Shown here in pieces: positions 25,432 through 32,458 of a stretch of 45,799 nt of DNA. The notes under the pieces are model-generated. The model saw nothing but the letters and a program-made list of their open reading frames with translations, was not told where the DNA came from and made no database searches. The stretch's first letter is position 1. Each line of letters opens with the position of its first letter. This DNA comes from Eggerthellaceae bacterium (GTDB lineage: Bacteria > Actinomycetota > Coriobacteriia > Coriobacteriales > Eggerthellaceae): assembly GCA_017434045.1 (NCBI GenBank), contig JAFRGA010000019.1:1-45799 (forward strand), in the 5' to 3' direction. Both the position numbers and the translations under genes were made by a program.

Positions 25432-26058
25432 ATGGAATCCTACAAGACCATACAGGGCACGGCGCAAGCTGAGTACGAGGAGAAGAAGTCCCGCTTCATC
25501 GGGCAGGTGGCGCATGTCGAGACCGAAGAGGAGGCGCTTGCCTTCCTCAATGGCGTCCGCGCCGCCAATCCCATGGCGCGCCATAACGTGTACGCATATG
25601 TCCTGCGTGAGGAAAACCGCGTGCGCTACTCCGACGATGGCGAACCCGCGCGCACGAGCGGGTTGCCGACGCTCTCGGTCATCGAGCATGCCGAGCTCAA
25701 GGACGTCATTTGCGTGACGACGCGCTATTTCGGGGGAACGCTCTTAGGTACAGGCGGTTTGGTTCGCGCCTACACGAAGGCGGCGCAGGATGCCTTCGCC
25801 GCTGCTCAAACGGTCACGTTCGCGCAATGCCGCGACATCCTCGTGAGCATCGACTACCCGCTGTACGACCAGCTTTCCCATTGGCTTTCCGCGCAGGGCA
25901 TCCAGGTGCTCGACTCCACGTTCGCCACCGACGTCACGGTTGAAGTGCGCGTGCTCGCCACCGAGGCCGAGGCGGTTATCGCCGCCATCACCGAGCTCAC
26001 CCACGGCAACGCCGAGCTCCTCGTTGGTGAAGAGGCGTTCCAACCGTTGGTGAGCTGA
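25432..26058 (+). CDS. yigZ: YigZ/IMPACT family protein (UPF0029)
   Basis: A 208-residue cytoplasmic protein. The N-terminal UPF0029 (IMPACT) domain is clear: 'EEKKSRFIGQVAHVETEEEALAFL', 'ARHNVYAYVL', 'RYSDDGEPARTSGLP' and 'CVTTRYFGGTLLGTGGLVRAYTKAAQDA' are its hallmark motifs, followed by the smaller C-terminal DUF1949-type ferredoxin-like domain (about 140-205). The eukaryotic relative IMPACT regulates Gcn2; the bacterial role is unclear, possibly nucleic-acid binding. Start 25432 is supported by the -10 position, not by a ribosome site. It stands alone, followed by a perfect 33-bp palindrome. Confidence 0.9.
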   Translation: MESYKTIQGTAQAEYEEKKSRFIGQVAHVETEEEALAFLNGVRAANPMARHNVYAYVLREENRVRYSDDGEPARTSGLPTLSVIEHAELKDVICVTTRYFGGTLLGTGGLVRAYTKAAQDAFAAAQTVTFAQCRDILVSIDYPLYDQLSHWLSAQGIQVLDSTFATDVTVEVRVLATEAEAVIAAITELTHGNAELLVGEEAFQPLVS

Positions 26059-26079
26059 CATCAATGATGTGAATTGAGG

Positions 26080-26112
26080 GATGTGGAAAAGGGTCAGACC
26101 CTTTTCCACATC
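26080..26112. terminator. Perfect 33-base inverted repeat between convergent genes
   Basis: GATGTGGAAAAGGGTC (26080-26095) and its exact complement (26097-26112) flank a single A. It lies between yigZ and the convergent kinase gene and can act in both directions, though a U tract is short. GGGTCAGACCC cores of this type occur as dispersed hairpins in other genomes. Confidence 0.6.
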
Positions 26113-26206
26113 AGCCCATGCAAGCAACCCAGCCCTCTGCTCGGCATGACGGATGGAGCTTCTCCAACAAGATGCTCGATCCTATCCGTCACATCGGCCT
26201 TGCCCG

Positions 26207-27835
26207 TTAGGCGCGCTTTGCCGATGCGATTGCTTTCGCAAAATCGCTCGCGTAGTCGAACTGCGCGTTGTCGGTCTGGCCGAGGATGATAACCCCCACC
26301 GTACGCGAATCGGGCTCGAAGAAGTAGGCGGCTTTGGAAGACGTGGTCAAGCCCTTAACAGTGCCAGTGATGGTCACAATCCGCGTCGAGAGACCCGCCA
26401 GCTCGCAATCAACCGAAGCGGTGACTTCCTCCATGCCGTCAGCGTCCATAATGCCAGAGAGGTAGTCGTCCTTTTGGGCTTCGAACTCGGCTCTGCTGGT
26501 CGGTTCGTCCAAGGGAGTCTCGCCCGTCATGATCATGGCCACTGACGTGCCCATTTCAGCGTAGTAGTAGTGAAATCCGCCGGATTCGCTCGTGTTTGCC
26601 ATGAAGTAACGTGGAATTTGAAACTCGACGCCCGCGACTTTGACGATCTCGTTCGTTGCGGGGTCGAAACCGTTTCTCGGCGGTGCCTGGATATTGATGT
26701 CGGCAGCAAGGGATTCCGCCGCAACAGTTGTGGCAGAATCCGAGGAAGGGCCTGAGGGCAAGGCTGAGGACGAGTCGGAACCATCGGCTTGTTGCATCGA
26801 CTCGTCGTCACGGCTATCGCTAGTTGCGCTAGCCGCGCTTGCCGAACTCGCCGAAACGCCCTGCTGATCGGCCGAAACCGCTATGGACCCTTGGAAAAGG
26901 CCGATCACGAGGGCAATGCACGTGATGGCGGTGGCCGCTGCAACTGCAAAGACTTTGGCCTTGCCACCCCTTCGCCCATCCTTCCCAGCGTCGGCTCGGC
27001 TTGCCCGGGAGCCCGCAAGCTGCGAATAGGCGCTCTTTTCGGCAGCTGCCAAGAACGCGCGCTTCAGCTCCTCGGCACTGCCGAAGCGTATCGCAGGGTC
27101 GAGCGCCACGGCCCGCTCGATGACGAGGCGCAAGCCTTCGGGTATCTTCGGGTTGCGAAAGCTCTGATTGCGGGCTTGTGCGTTGGGAATCTCTTCGGTC
27201 AGGCAGAAGTACAGGACCATGCCGAGCGAGTAGATGTCGGACTTCACGGTGGTTTGGCTAAACCCGAATTGCTCGGGTGGCGCGAACTCGCGCGTGCCGA
27301 AATGGGTCGTATCGGCTTCTGCGCCTTCGTGATACTCGCGCGAAATGCCGAAATCGATGAGCACAAGCCCTTGTCCTGTGAGGATGATGTTGGAGGGCTT
27401 GAGGTCGCGATGGATGATGGGCGGATTGAATTCGCTATGCAGCTCGCCTACCGCGTCGCAGAGCTTCGGGAAGACCTCCGTCGCAAGCTCAAGCGATGGG
27501 TCGCGTTCGTAAACGGCTTCCTGCAGCGTTTCGCCGCGGACGCATTCCATCACGACGACGAGCTCGTCATCGCGCATGTAGCACTCGAGGATATCTGGCA
27601 GGTACTTGAATCGAAAGCCATCTCGTTGGGCCTTGTAGATGCTCTCGTAAGCGGACCCCAGGCCGAACCCCTGTTTGATGAACTTGCGGATGAACGGTCC
27701 GCTTTCGGCTCCGTTTCCGACGAAGTAAACGCGCTGGGTGATCTCGACGGGCGATTCCTTCAATATGGCATCGACGCGATAACAGCTTTCGCGTTGCAGC
27801 GATTCCAAATGTTGTACGAGTTCGTCGTGCTCCAT
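26207..27835 (-). CDS. Receptor Ser/Thr protein kinase with extracellular domain shared with a nearby lipoprotein
   Basis: 542 residues: a Hanks-type kinase domain (about 15-265), a juxtamembrane basic linker, one membrane helix (about 295-316), a Ser/Ala/Asp-rich spacer, and a C-terminal extracellular domain (about 388-542). Catalytic elements are present: Lys51 region, HRDLKPSN (142-149), DFG (161-163), 'THFGTREFAPPEQ' activation/P+1 segment and 'KSDIYSLGMVLY'. A canonical glycine-rich loop is not obvious in the N-lobe. The extracellular part begins NGFDPATNEIVKVAGVEFQIP, almost the same as NGFDPKTNYVVTVAGVEFQIP in the lipoprotein at 29598. There are no PASTA repeats, so the ligand differs from PknB-type kinases. 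No ribosome site is seen before ATG 27835; a 12-bp palindrome lies 15 bases upstream. Targets unknown. Confidence 0.9.
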   Translation of the reverse strand: MEHDELVQHLESLQRESCYRVDAILKESPVEITQRVYFVGNGAESGPFIRKFIKQGFGLGSAYESIYKAQRDGFRFKYLPDILECYMRDDELVVVMECVRGETLQEAVYERDPSLELATEVFPKLCDAVGELHSEFNPPIIHRDLKPSNIILTGQGLVLIDFGISREYHEGAEADTTHFGTREFAPPEQFGFSQTTVKSDIYSLGMVLYFCLTEEIPNAQARNQSFRNPKIPEGLRLVIERAVALDPAIRFGSAEELKRAFLAAAEKSAYSQLAGSRASRADAGKDGRRGGKAKVFAVAAATAITCIALVIGLFQGSIAVSADQQGVSASSASAASATSDSRDDESMQQADGSDSSSALPSGPSSDSATTVAAESLAADINIQAPPRNGFDPATNEIVKVAGVEFQIPRYFMANTSESGGFHYYYAEMGTSVAMIMTGETPLDEPTSRAEFEAQKDDYLSGIMDADGMEEVTASVDCELAGLSTRIVTITGTVKGLTTSSKAAYFFEPDSRTVGVIILGQTDNAQFDYASDFAKAIASAKRA

Positions 27836-27849
27836 GAAACATATGGTAT

Positions 27850-27861
27850 CAGACTAGTCTG
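27850..27861. promoter_or_regulatory. 12-bp perfect palindrome upstream of the kinase gene
   Basis: CAGACTAGTCTG is a perfect palindrome 15 bases before the kinase start and about 80 before the divergent UPF0158-ACT gene. Its size and position suit a repressor or activator site. No matching copy was noticed elsewhere in the window. Confidence 0.35.
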
Positions 27862-27941
27862 GCACGGGGCAGCCGCCAAGGGCTACACTTGAACTCAATC
27901 GGCTAGAATGGCTTCACAGACCTATAGTTGAAGGAGCTGTT

Positions 27942-28790
27942 ATGACGAACAGTGCTGCAGTGTTCAGTTTGCGCGAGGTCATCGACGCCATTGAGGGCGC
28001 CTCGGACGATACCCGCTGGGTTGCAAACACCCTGACCGGAGAAGTGAGGAGCTACTACGAGAGCTGGTCGATCATCACCGAGTACGAGAAGGGCGCCTTC
28101 GACGGAGACGAGTGGCTCTTCTTGCCGGATAGCGAGGAGCGCAACGATTGGCGCACCATGCGCGATTTTGCGTACGATCTCGGCGGTTTGGCAGGCGACG
28201 AGCTGCTCGAGGCCATTCACGGCAGCGGCGCGTTCCACCACTTCCGCCGTTGTGTCGAACGCATGGGCGCGTTGGAGAGTTGGTACGCCTACAAGGACGA
28301 TTGCATTTGCCGGTTGGCCATTGATTGGCTGGAGATGAACGGCCTGTCCTGGAAGGACGACCGACGCGAGAACATGAAACGCGATTGGCGTGCCCTGCTG
28401 CCAGAGGCCTTGCGCATGCGGCTCGAGCTCGTCGTACTCGATTGCGCCCTGAGCGTTTGCAAGCTCGAGAATCTTCCCGACGGGCTGATGGATGGGGGTT
28501 TCTGCTGTGTCGCGCGCACCGAGGACGAACTGTCCGTCGTCTGCGAGACCGCACGGGTGCCAAAGGACGCTCTGGCCAGCGAGGACGGGCTGCGTGCGCT
28601 TAAGGTGCAAGGCCCCCTCGATTTCGCGCTTGTAGGTATACTGGCCAGGATTTCCGCAGCGCTCGCCGACGCAGACGTGCCCCTGTTCGCCATTTCTACG
28701 TACGACACCGATTACATCCTGGTCAAGGAGATTGACCTCAATTCCGCGATCATCGCCCTGCAAGAGGAAGGCTGCGACATCCTGAAATGA
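27942..28790 (+). CDS. UPF0158 domain fused to an ACT_7 (CASTOR-type) domain
   Basis: A 282-residue cytoplasmic protein beginning at ATG 27942 with AAGGAG upstream. Residues about 8-145 match the UPF0158 pattern: 'LREVIDAIEGASDDTRWVANTLTGEV', '...ELLEAIHGSGAFHHFRRCVERMGALESWYAYKDDCICRLAIDWLEMNGL'. Residues about 150-282 match ACT_7 proteins: 'LVVLDCALSVCKLE', 'CCVARTEDELSVVCE', 'ALKVQGPLDFALVGILARISAALADADVPLFAISTYDTDYILVKE'. In most genomes these are separate proteins; here they are one frame with a short linker and no sign of frameshift. ACT domains often bind amino acids, so ligand-gated control of the UPF0158 half is a reasonable guess, not shown. It is divergent from the kinase. Confidence 0.82.
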   Translation: MTNSAAVFSLREVIDAIEGASDDTRWVANTLTGEVRSYYESWSIITEYEKGAFDGDEWLFLPDSEERNDWRTMRDFAYDLGGLAGDELLEAIHGSGAFHHFRRCVERMGALESWYAYKDDCICRLAIDWLEMNGLSWKDDRRENMKRDWRALLPEALRMRLELVVLDCALSVCKLENLPDGLMDGGFCCVARTEDELSVVCETARVPKDALASEDGLRALKVQGPLDFALVGILARISAALADADVPLFAISTYDTDYILVKEIDLNSAIIALQEEGCDILK

Positions 28791-28806
28791 TGTGGATCGC
28801 CCGCTA

Positions 28807-28850
28807 ATCGCCTACCCCAGGGGTGATCGATTGCCCCAGGGGTAGGCGAT
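28807..28850. repeat. Intergenic inverted repeat with a relative at 7934-7971
   Basis: ATCGCCTACCCC (28807-28818) and GGGGTAGGCGAT (28839-28850) are perfect arms. CGATTGCCCCAGGG inside it (28828-28841) recurs with one change at 7950-7963, also just after a coding region. It may end transcription of the UPF0158-ACT gene or be a small dispersed element. The rest of 28851-28948 shows nothing. Confidence 0.5.
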
Positions 28851-28948
28851 CGGCTGTTGGCCATGTGTTTATTGAGCAGCTGGAAGAGGTGGGCAGCGTC
28901 GCGGCTACGAATGGGCTGTTAATGTTCGTACAGGTGCCTTGTCGGTAG

Positions 28949-29428
28949 TTATGCTTCCGCTTCCTGTCCGATGATGATTTCGCCGAACCTGAACAGCTCC
29001 TCGTTGGTTTTCATGAGCGAGTAGCCGTGCTCAAGGCAGAAGATGATGATGGCGTCGCGGCGGTCCTTGACGTAGAGCTCGTTCACCCCGGCGGCTTGGA
29101 GCATGCGGTTCGCTTCCTGTAAGGTGCAGTTCATTGCGAAGATGAGGGGGAGCACCTTTTCACGCGATGGCCGCTTCCTACCCATGAAGACTTCGTATCC
29201 GTATGTCGCATTGAGCCCGGCTTCAGCAACGACTTTCGGACGGCTCAGCCCCTTCTCGTCAAGGAGTTGCTGCAGGTAGTCGGACAGGCTTCGGTGCGTG
29301 ATCTTATTCTTGTTGGCGAATTTCATCGGATCGGGCGACTCGCGTAGCTCTTCGAGCAACTCGTCTGTCAGAGGCTCTTTCACGCGTCGCTTCCTCCGCC
29401 GTTTTTTAATCTGTAGCCTGTCTTTCAT
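28949..29428 (-). CDS. XRE-like helix-turn-helix regulator
   Basis: I take ATG 29428 as the start (159 residues, MKDRLQIKKRRRKRRVKE); the frame stays open to 29515, but the added residues would cover an operator-like palindrome. The N-terminus is very basic. The HTH region (about 50-115) reads 'SLSDYLQQLLDEKGLSRPKVVAEAGLNATYGYEVFMGRKRPSREKVLPLIFAMNCTLQEANRMLQAAG', a lambda-repressor-like five-helix DNA-binding domain as in XRE regulators. The C-terminus (about 125-155) is a short helical segment, perhaps for dimerisation. A TATACT lies directly before the ATG. It is divergent from the lipoprotein gene, with two palindromes between, which suggests autoregulation and control of that gene. Confidence 0.78.
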   Translation of the reverse strand: MKDRLQIKKRRRKRRVKEPLTDELLEELRESPDPMKFANKNKITHRSLSDYLQQLLDEKGLSRPKVVAEAGLNATYGYEVFMGRKRPSREKVLPLIFAMNCTLQEANRMLQAAGVNELYVKDRRDAIIIFCLEHGYSLMKTNEELFRFGEIIIGQEAEA

Positions 29429-29464
29429 AGTATAGCGAATGGTATGGAACTTGCCTTGCCGATG

Positions 29465-29483
29465 CATCAGCTGTGAGCTAATG
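29465..29483. promoter_or_regulatory. Operator-like palindrome, copy 1
   Basis: CATCAGCTGTGAGCTAATG is an imperfect version of the palindrome at 29518-29536 (AGCT-N3-AGCT core, 19 bp). It sits 37 bases upstream of the XRE gene start and is the likely site of that regulator. Confidence 0.55.
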
Positions 29484-29517
29484 AGAAAACGAAATTTCGC
29501 GGGTTCAAAAGGCAAAA

Positions 29518-29536
29518 CATTAGCTGTCAGCTAATG
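29518..29536. promoter_or_regulatory. Operator-like palindrome, copy 2
   Basis: CATTAGCTGTCAGCTAATG is a perfect 19-bp palindrome (9-bp arms around T), centred 53 bp, about five helical turns, from copy 1. A shorter palindrome CGAAATTTCG (29491-29500) lies between. The lipoprotein gene starts 62 bases further on. Confidence 0.65.
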
Positions 29537-29597
29537 CGGCAAGAAAAGGTATCGGCTACGCTTTCGGCAGGTTGGAAGAGTAAGCTAGGAGGACCTT

Positions 29598-30623
29598 ATG
29601 AAGAAAGTCGGCAAGGTCGTTTTAATCGCCTTTATCGCGCTCATAGTCTTGGGCGCCCTTTCGTCAGCCTGTTCGAAATCGTCGTCGACTTCCACCTCTT
29701 CGGCTGCAACACAGTCTGCTTCGTCGAGCACGTTGGAATCAAGCGAGGCTGTTGCGGGAGATGCGGGCGGCTCCTCGTTATCTTCTGCGGCGAAAGAGGA
29801 AATGAACGGTTTTGACCCGAAGACGAATTACGTGGTAACAGTTGCAGGTGTGGAGTTCCAGATACCCAGTTATTACGAGAAAGGGAAAACTAGCACGTCT
29901 GACGGCGGAACCATTTCCACGACTTATTCTGCGTTGTCTGGCAAAGATGCTGGTGTGGTAATCATATCTTTTGAACAGTCCATTCCAAATGGAACATCTG
30001 CTAACTTCGAGAAGATAAAAGCAGACGCTGTAGAGACGCTTGCTGGAATGCATAGCTCTGTCGAAAACGTGAGCGTCACAAATTCGGAGGATGCTGAAAT
30101 CGCGGGAATGAGCGGAATGGTCTTTTCTGCGGTCGGGTCTACGAAGGGGGTACCAATAGACGAACATGGGGTCGTGTATTGGAATGATGCACTTAAATGC
30201 TTAGGCGGGTTTCTTTATTACGAAATCGGAGATCTAGAGCACGATTATTACTCGGATTTCGAGAAGACAATCGCGTCGGCTCGAACAGTTGAGGCCCCCA
30301 GTAGCAAGAGCGCTGAAAACACAGGTACGAGTGAGCAGGTGAGACAAAATGATTCGGGCGAAGTGAGCCCCGACCTCAAAGAGATGCTCGACAGCTACGA
30401 GGCTTTCATGGACGAGTACGTCGAGTTCATGAAAACGTACCAAGAATCCGATGACACCATGGGCATGCTTTCGAAATACTCTGAATACATGCAGAAATAC
30501 CTGGACTTTGCGCAGAAAGTAGAAGCGGTAGACACCAGCAATATGTCGGCAGCGGATTACGCATACTATATTGAGGTAACTTCCCGAGTCTCGCAGAAGC
30601 TCCTTACGGTTTCTGGAATCTAA
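29598..30623 (+). CDS. Surface lipoprotein: kinase-type sensor domain plus DUF6591-like domain
   Basis: 341 residues with AGGAGG before ATG 29598. An N-terminal signal helix ends in LSSAC, with Cys25 the probable lipidated residue, followed by a Ser/Thr-rich spacer (26-68). Residues about 70-230 are homologous to the extracellular domain of the kinase at 26207-27835: NGFDP-x-TN-x-x-V-x-VAGVEFQIP at the start and the 'YYSDFEKTIASAR' end against 'DYASDFAKAIASAK'. Residues about 250-341 ('SPDLKEMLDSYEAFMDEYVEFMKTYQESDD...YSEYMQKYLDFAQKVEAVD...YYIEVTSRVSQKLL') match the helical DUF6591 type. It could compete with or feed a ligand to the kinase. Codon use is more AT-rich than its neighbours. Confidence 0.8.
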   Translation: MKKVGKVVLIAFIALIVLGALSSACSKSSSTSTSSAATQSASSSTLESSEAVAGDAGGSSLSSAAKEEMNGFDPKTNYVVTVAGVEFQIPSYYEKGKTSTSDGGTISTTYSALSGKDAGVVIISFEQSIPNGTSANFEKIKADAVETLAGMHSSVENVSVTNSEDAEIAGMSGMVFSAVGSTKGVPIDEHGVVYWNDALKCLGGFLYYEIGDLEHDYYSDFEKTIASARTVEAPSSKSAENTGTSEQVRQNDSGEVSPDLKEMLDSYEAFMDEYVEFMKTYQESDDTMGMLSKYSEYMQKYLDFAQKVEAVDTSNMSAADYAYYIEVTSRVSQKLLTVSGI

Positions 30624-30770
30624 TCTGCTTGATTCTACTGGAATGAAGGGCGCGGTAGCAGATGTTATATCTGCTGCCGCGATGTTGTTGTTTCACATCA
30701 AGAGGCTGCTTTAAAACCGGGCGAGGCTTGAAAGTCAAACCGCAGAGGGCTGCCCCCTTCGATGCAAGCC

Positions 30771-31080
30771 GTGCACTTCTCCCGAATCGTTGCATGCTGC
30801 CATGCACTTTCCTTGATTTCTTGCATGGCTGGGTTTTCGTGCAAGGAAAACGGGGAAGTGCACGCCCCCACGCCTGAAGTGCACGGATTTCGCCGTGCAC
30901 TTCCCCCAAAACTCTGCAGGCGGCCGTGCACTTCGAAGGATTTCTTGCACGAGTTTTCGCTGTTGCAAGGATTTGGGAGAAGTGCACGTCACCACGCAAG
31001 AAAAACGGGGACGTGCACGCTCCCACGCCCGAAGCGCACGTCACCGTGCAAGGAATCGGGGGAAGTGCACGTCGCTTGCA
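30771..31080. repeat. Cluster of eight GTGCAC-centred repeats in both orientations
   Basis: GTGCAC occurs at 30771, 30859, 30879, 30895, 30926, 30982, 31013 and 31065, each flanked by CTTC or GAAG, with intervening TTGCACG/CGTGCAA, AAACGGGGA and CCCACGCC blocks. The motifs alternate in orientation and can form several hairpins. All reading frames look like repeat artefacts. Spacing is too irregular for CRISPR. It occupies most of the gene-free 30624-31222. Confidence 0.7.
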
Positions 31081-31222
31081 GGGCTACACAGTCCAGCGCT
31101 CTGGGGTAGACATCTTTATTATCGTAGGGATGGCCTCTTCCGATTTGCAATCGAAGGCGCGATCGAAAGGGGCTGTCCCCTTGGCGTGATCGTTGGGGAC
31201 AGTCCCCTTCGATTCGATTTTG

Positions 31223-31249
31223 CATTAAAGGGGACTGTCCCCTTTAATG
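31223..31249. terminator. 27-base perfect palindrome (GGGGACTGTCCCC type)
   Basis: CATTAAAGGGGAC and its complement flank a central T. Two shorter relatives lie just upstream (about 31157 and 31193). It sits between the convergent lipoprotein and lysR genes and can terminate both. Similar GGGGAC-centred hairpins also occur near 7136-7170. Confidence 0.55.
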
Positions 31250-31283
31250 CTGTTTGAGTGGGTGGTGATGCTGCAGGCGGCTT

Positions 31284-32207
31284 CTACACCCTTGCGCTCA
31301 CGCTGGGGTTCTCGGCGATGACCTTGTGGAGCTCGTCGATGTAGCGCAGAAGCAGCTCGCCAGGGCGGCGTTCGTTGTGCATGATGTAGCCGACCTGCAT
31401 GTGCTCGTCGACGTCGAGCGGTATGGCCACGATGCCCGAATGCATTTCGCTCGAAAGCACACCTGTCGAAATCGTATAGCCGTTGAAGCTGGTCAAGAGG
31501 TTGGTGAGCGTGCCGCGATCGCTGAATCGTATGTTGCGGTCGCGTCGCAGATGGCCGAACGGCTCCTCGGAATAATAGAACGAGTTGGTTTGCCCCTGCT
31601 CGAAAGAGTAGCGAGGGTACGGCGCCAAGTCCTCCAGCTTGACGATCGATTGGCTTGCCAACGGGTGATGCTCGCCGACGAACACGTGCACGCGTGCTTC
31701 GAACAAGGGGAAGAACGTCACGCCTGCATCTGCGAAGGCCTTCTTCAAGACGCGGGAGTTGAAGCTGTCGAGGTACAGGATGCCGATATCGCTGCGGAAC
31801 GTGCGTACGTCGTCGATGATCTGGCCGGTAGCGCATTCCCGCAGGATGAAATCATATTTGTCGGATGCGCACCCTTCTGCGACGTTGATGAACGCCTGCA
31901 GGCTGAAGTAATAGTGCTGCGTCGAAACGGCAAGGTGCATGTATTCCGTGCGCCCACGAGCATAGCGGGCTTCCATCATATCGGCTTGCTCGATAACTTG
32001 CCGCGCATAGCCGAGCAGCTCGGTGCCGTCGTTGGTGAGGGTGACACCACGGTTGCTTCGTGTGAAAACGGTGATGCCAAGCTCTCGCTCAAGTTCCTTA
32101 ATGGCAGTTGAAAGGTTCGATTGGGAGACATAGAGACTTTGGGCAGCGGCGTTAATCGAGCCGTGCTCGCTGATGGCAATGAGATATCTCAGCTGCTGAA
32201 GGGTCAT
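31284..32207 (-). CDS. LysR-family transcriptional regulator
   Basis: 307 residues, the normal LysR length. The winged HTH (1-60) reads 'LQQLRYLIAISEHGSINAAAQSLYVSQSNLSTAIKELERELGITVFTRSNRGVTLTNDG', textbook for the family. The effector domain (about 90-300) follows, with 'SDIGILYL' and 'VFVGEHHPLA' at the usual places. It is divergent from the CoA-ligase-like gene across 250 bases, the common arrangement for a LysR activator and its target. Its effector domain is clearly related to the stand-alone protein at 33993-34643 ('NGYTISTGVL' against 'NGYTITSGIL'). The effector may be the ligase substrate, a carboxylic acid or its CoA ester, by inference. Confidence 0.92.
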   Translation of the reverse strand: MTLQQLRYLIAISEHGSINAAAQSLYVSQSNLSTAIKELERELGITVFTRSNRGVTLTNDGTELLGYARQVIEQADMMEARYARGRTEYMHLAVSTQHYYFSLQAFINVAEGCASDKYDFILRECATGQIIDDVRTFRSDIGILYLDSFNSRVLKKAFADAGVTFFPLFEARVHVFVGEHHPLASQSIVKLEDLAPYPRYSFEQGQTNSFYYSEEPFGHLRRDRNIRFSDRGTLTNLLTSFNGYTISTGVLSSEMHSGIVAIPLDVDEHMQVGYIMHNERRPGELLLRYIDELHKVIAENPSVSARV

Positions 32208-32458
32208 GAAACAATCGTATTCGAAAAGAAGCTTGTGAGGAATAGCACATCACGTATACCAGGTTATCGATACAATAGATAGCGGGGAATAAAAAGCTCG
32301 AATTACGCCCCCCTTGCCAGAGCGCGCGGCTGGTGCTTTGATAGCTTGAGTTGGTTTGACGTGAATCGGCGGGGATGCAGGCACGAGGTTGCCCCTATCC
32401 CCGCCGGCTCCCAAGCCAAACGTCGATAAGCGCAGGATATTGCGAAGAAGGAGGCCAT
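32208..32458 (+). promoter_or_regulatory. lysR/ligase intergenic control region with leader hairpin
   Basis: TACAAT at about 32269-32274 is a candidate -10 toward the ligase. The leader contains a 10-bp perfect stem, CGGCGGGGAT (32367-32376) / ATCCCCGCCG (32397-32406), with a 20-base loop, ending about 40 bases before the ribosome site. LysR T-N11-A boxes could not be singled out. The hairpin may act as an attenuator or mRNA stabiliser. Confidence 0.45.

Noticed and set aside
30771..31080. CRISPR array
   Set aside because: Repeat units are short, face both ways and are unevenly spaced; there are no uniform spacers and no cas genes.
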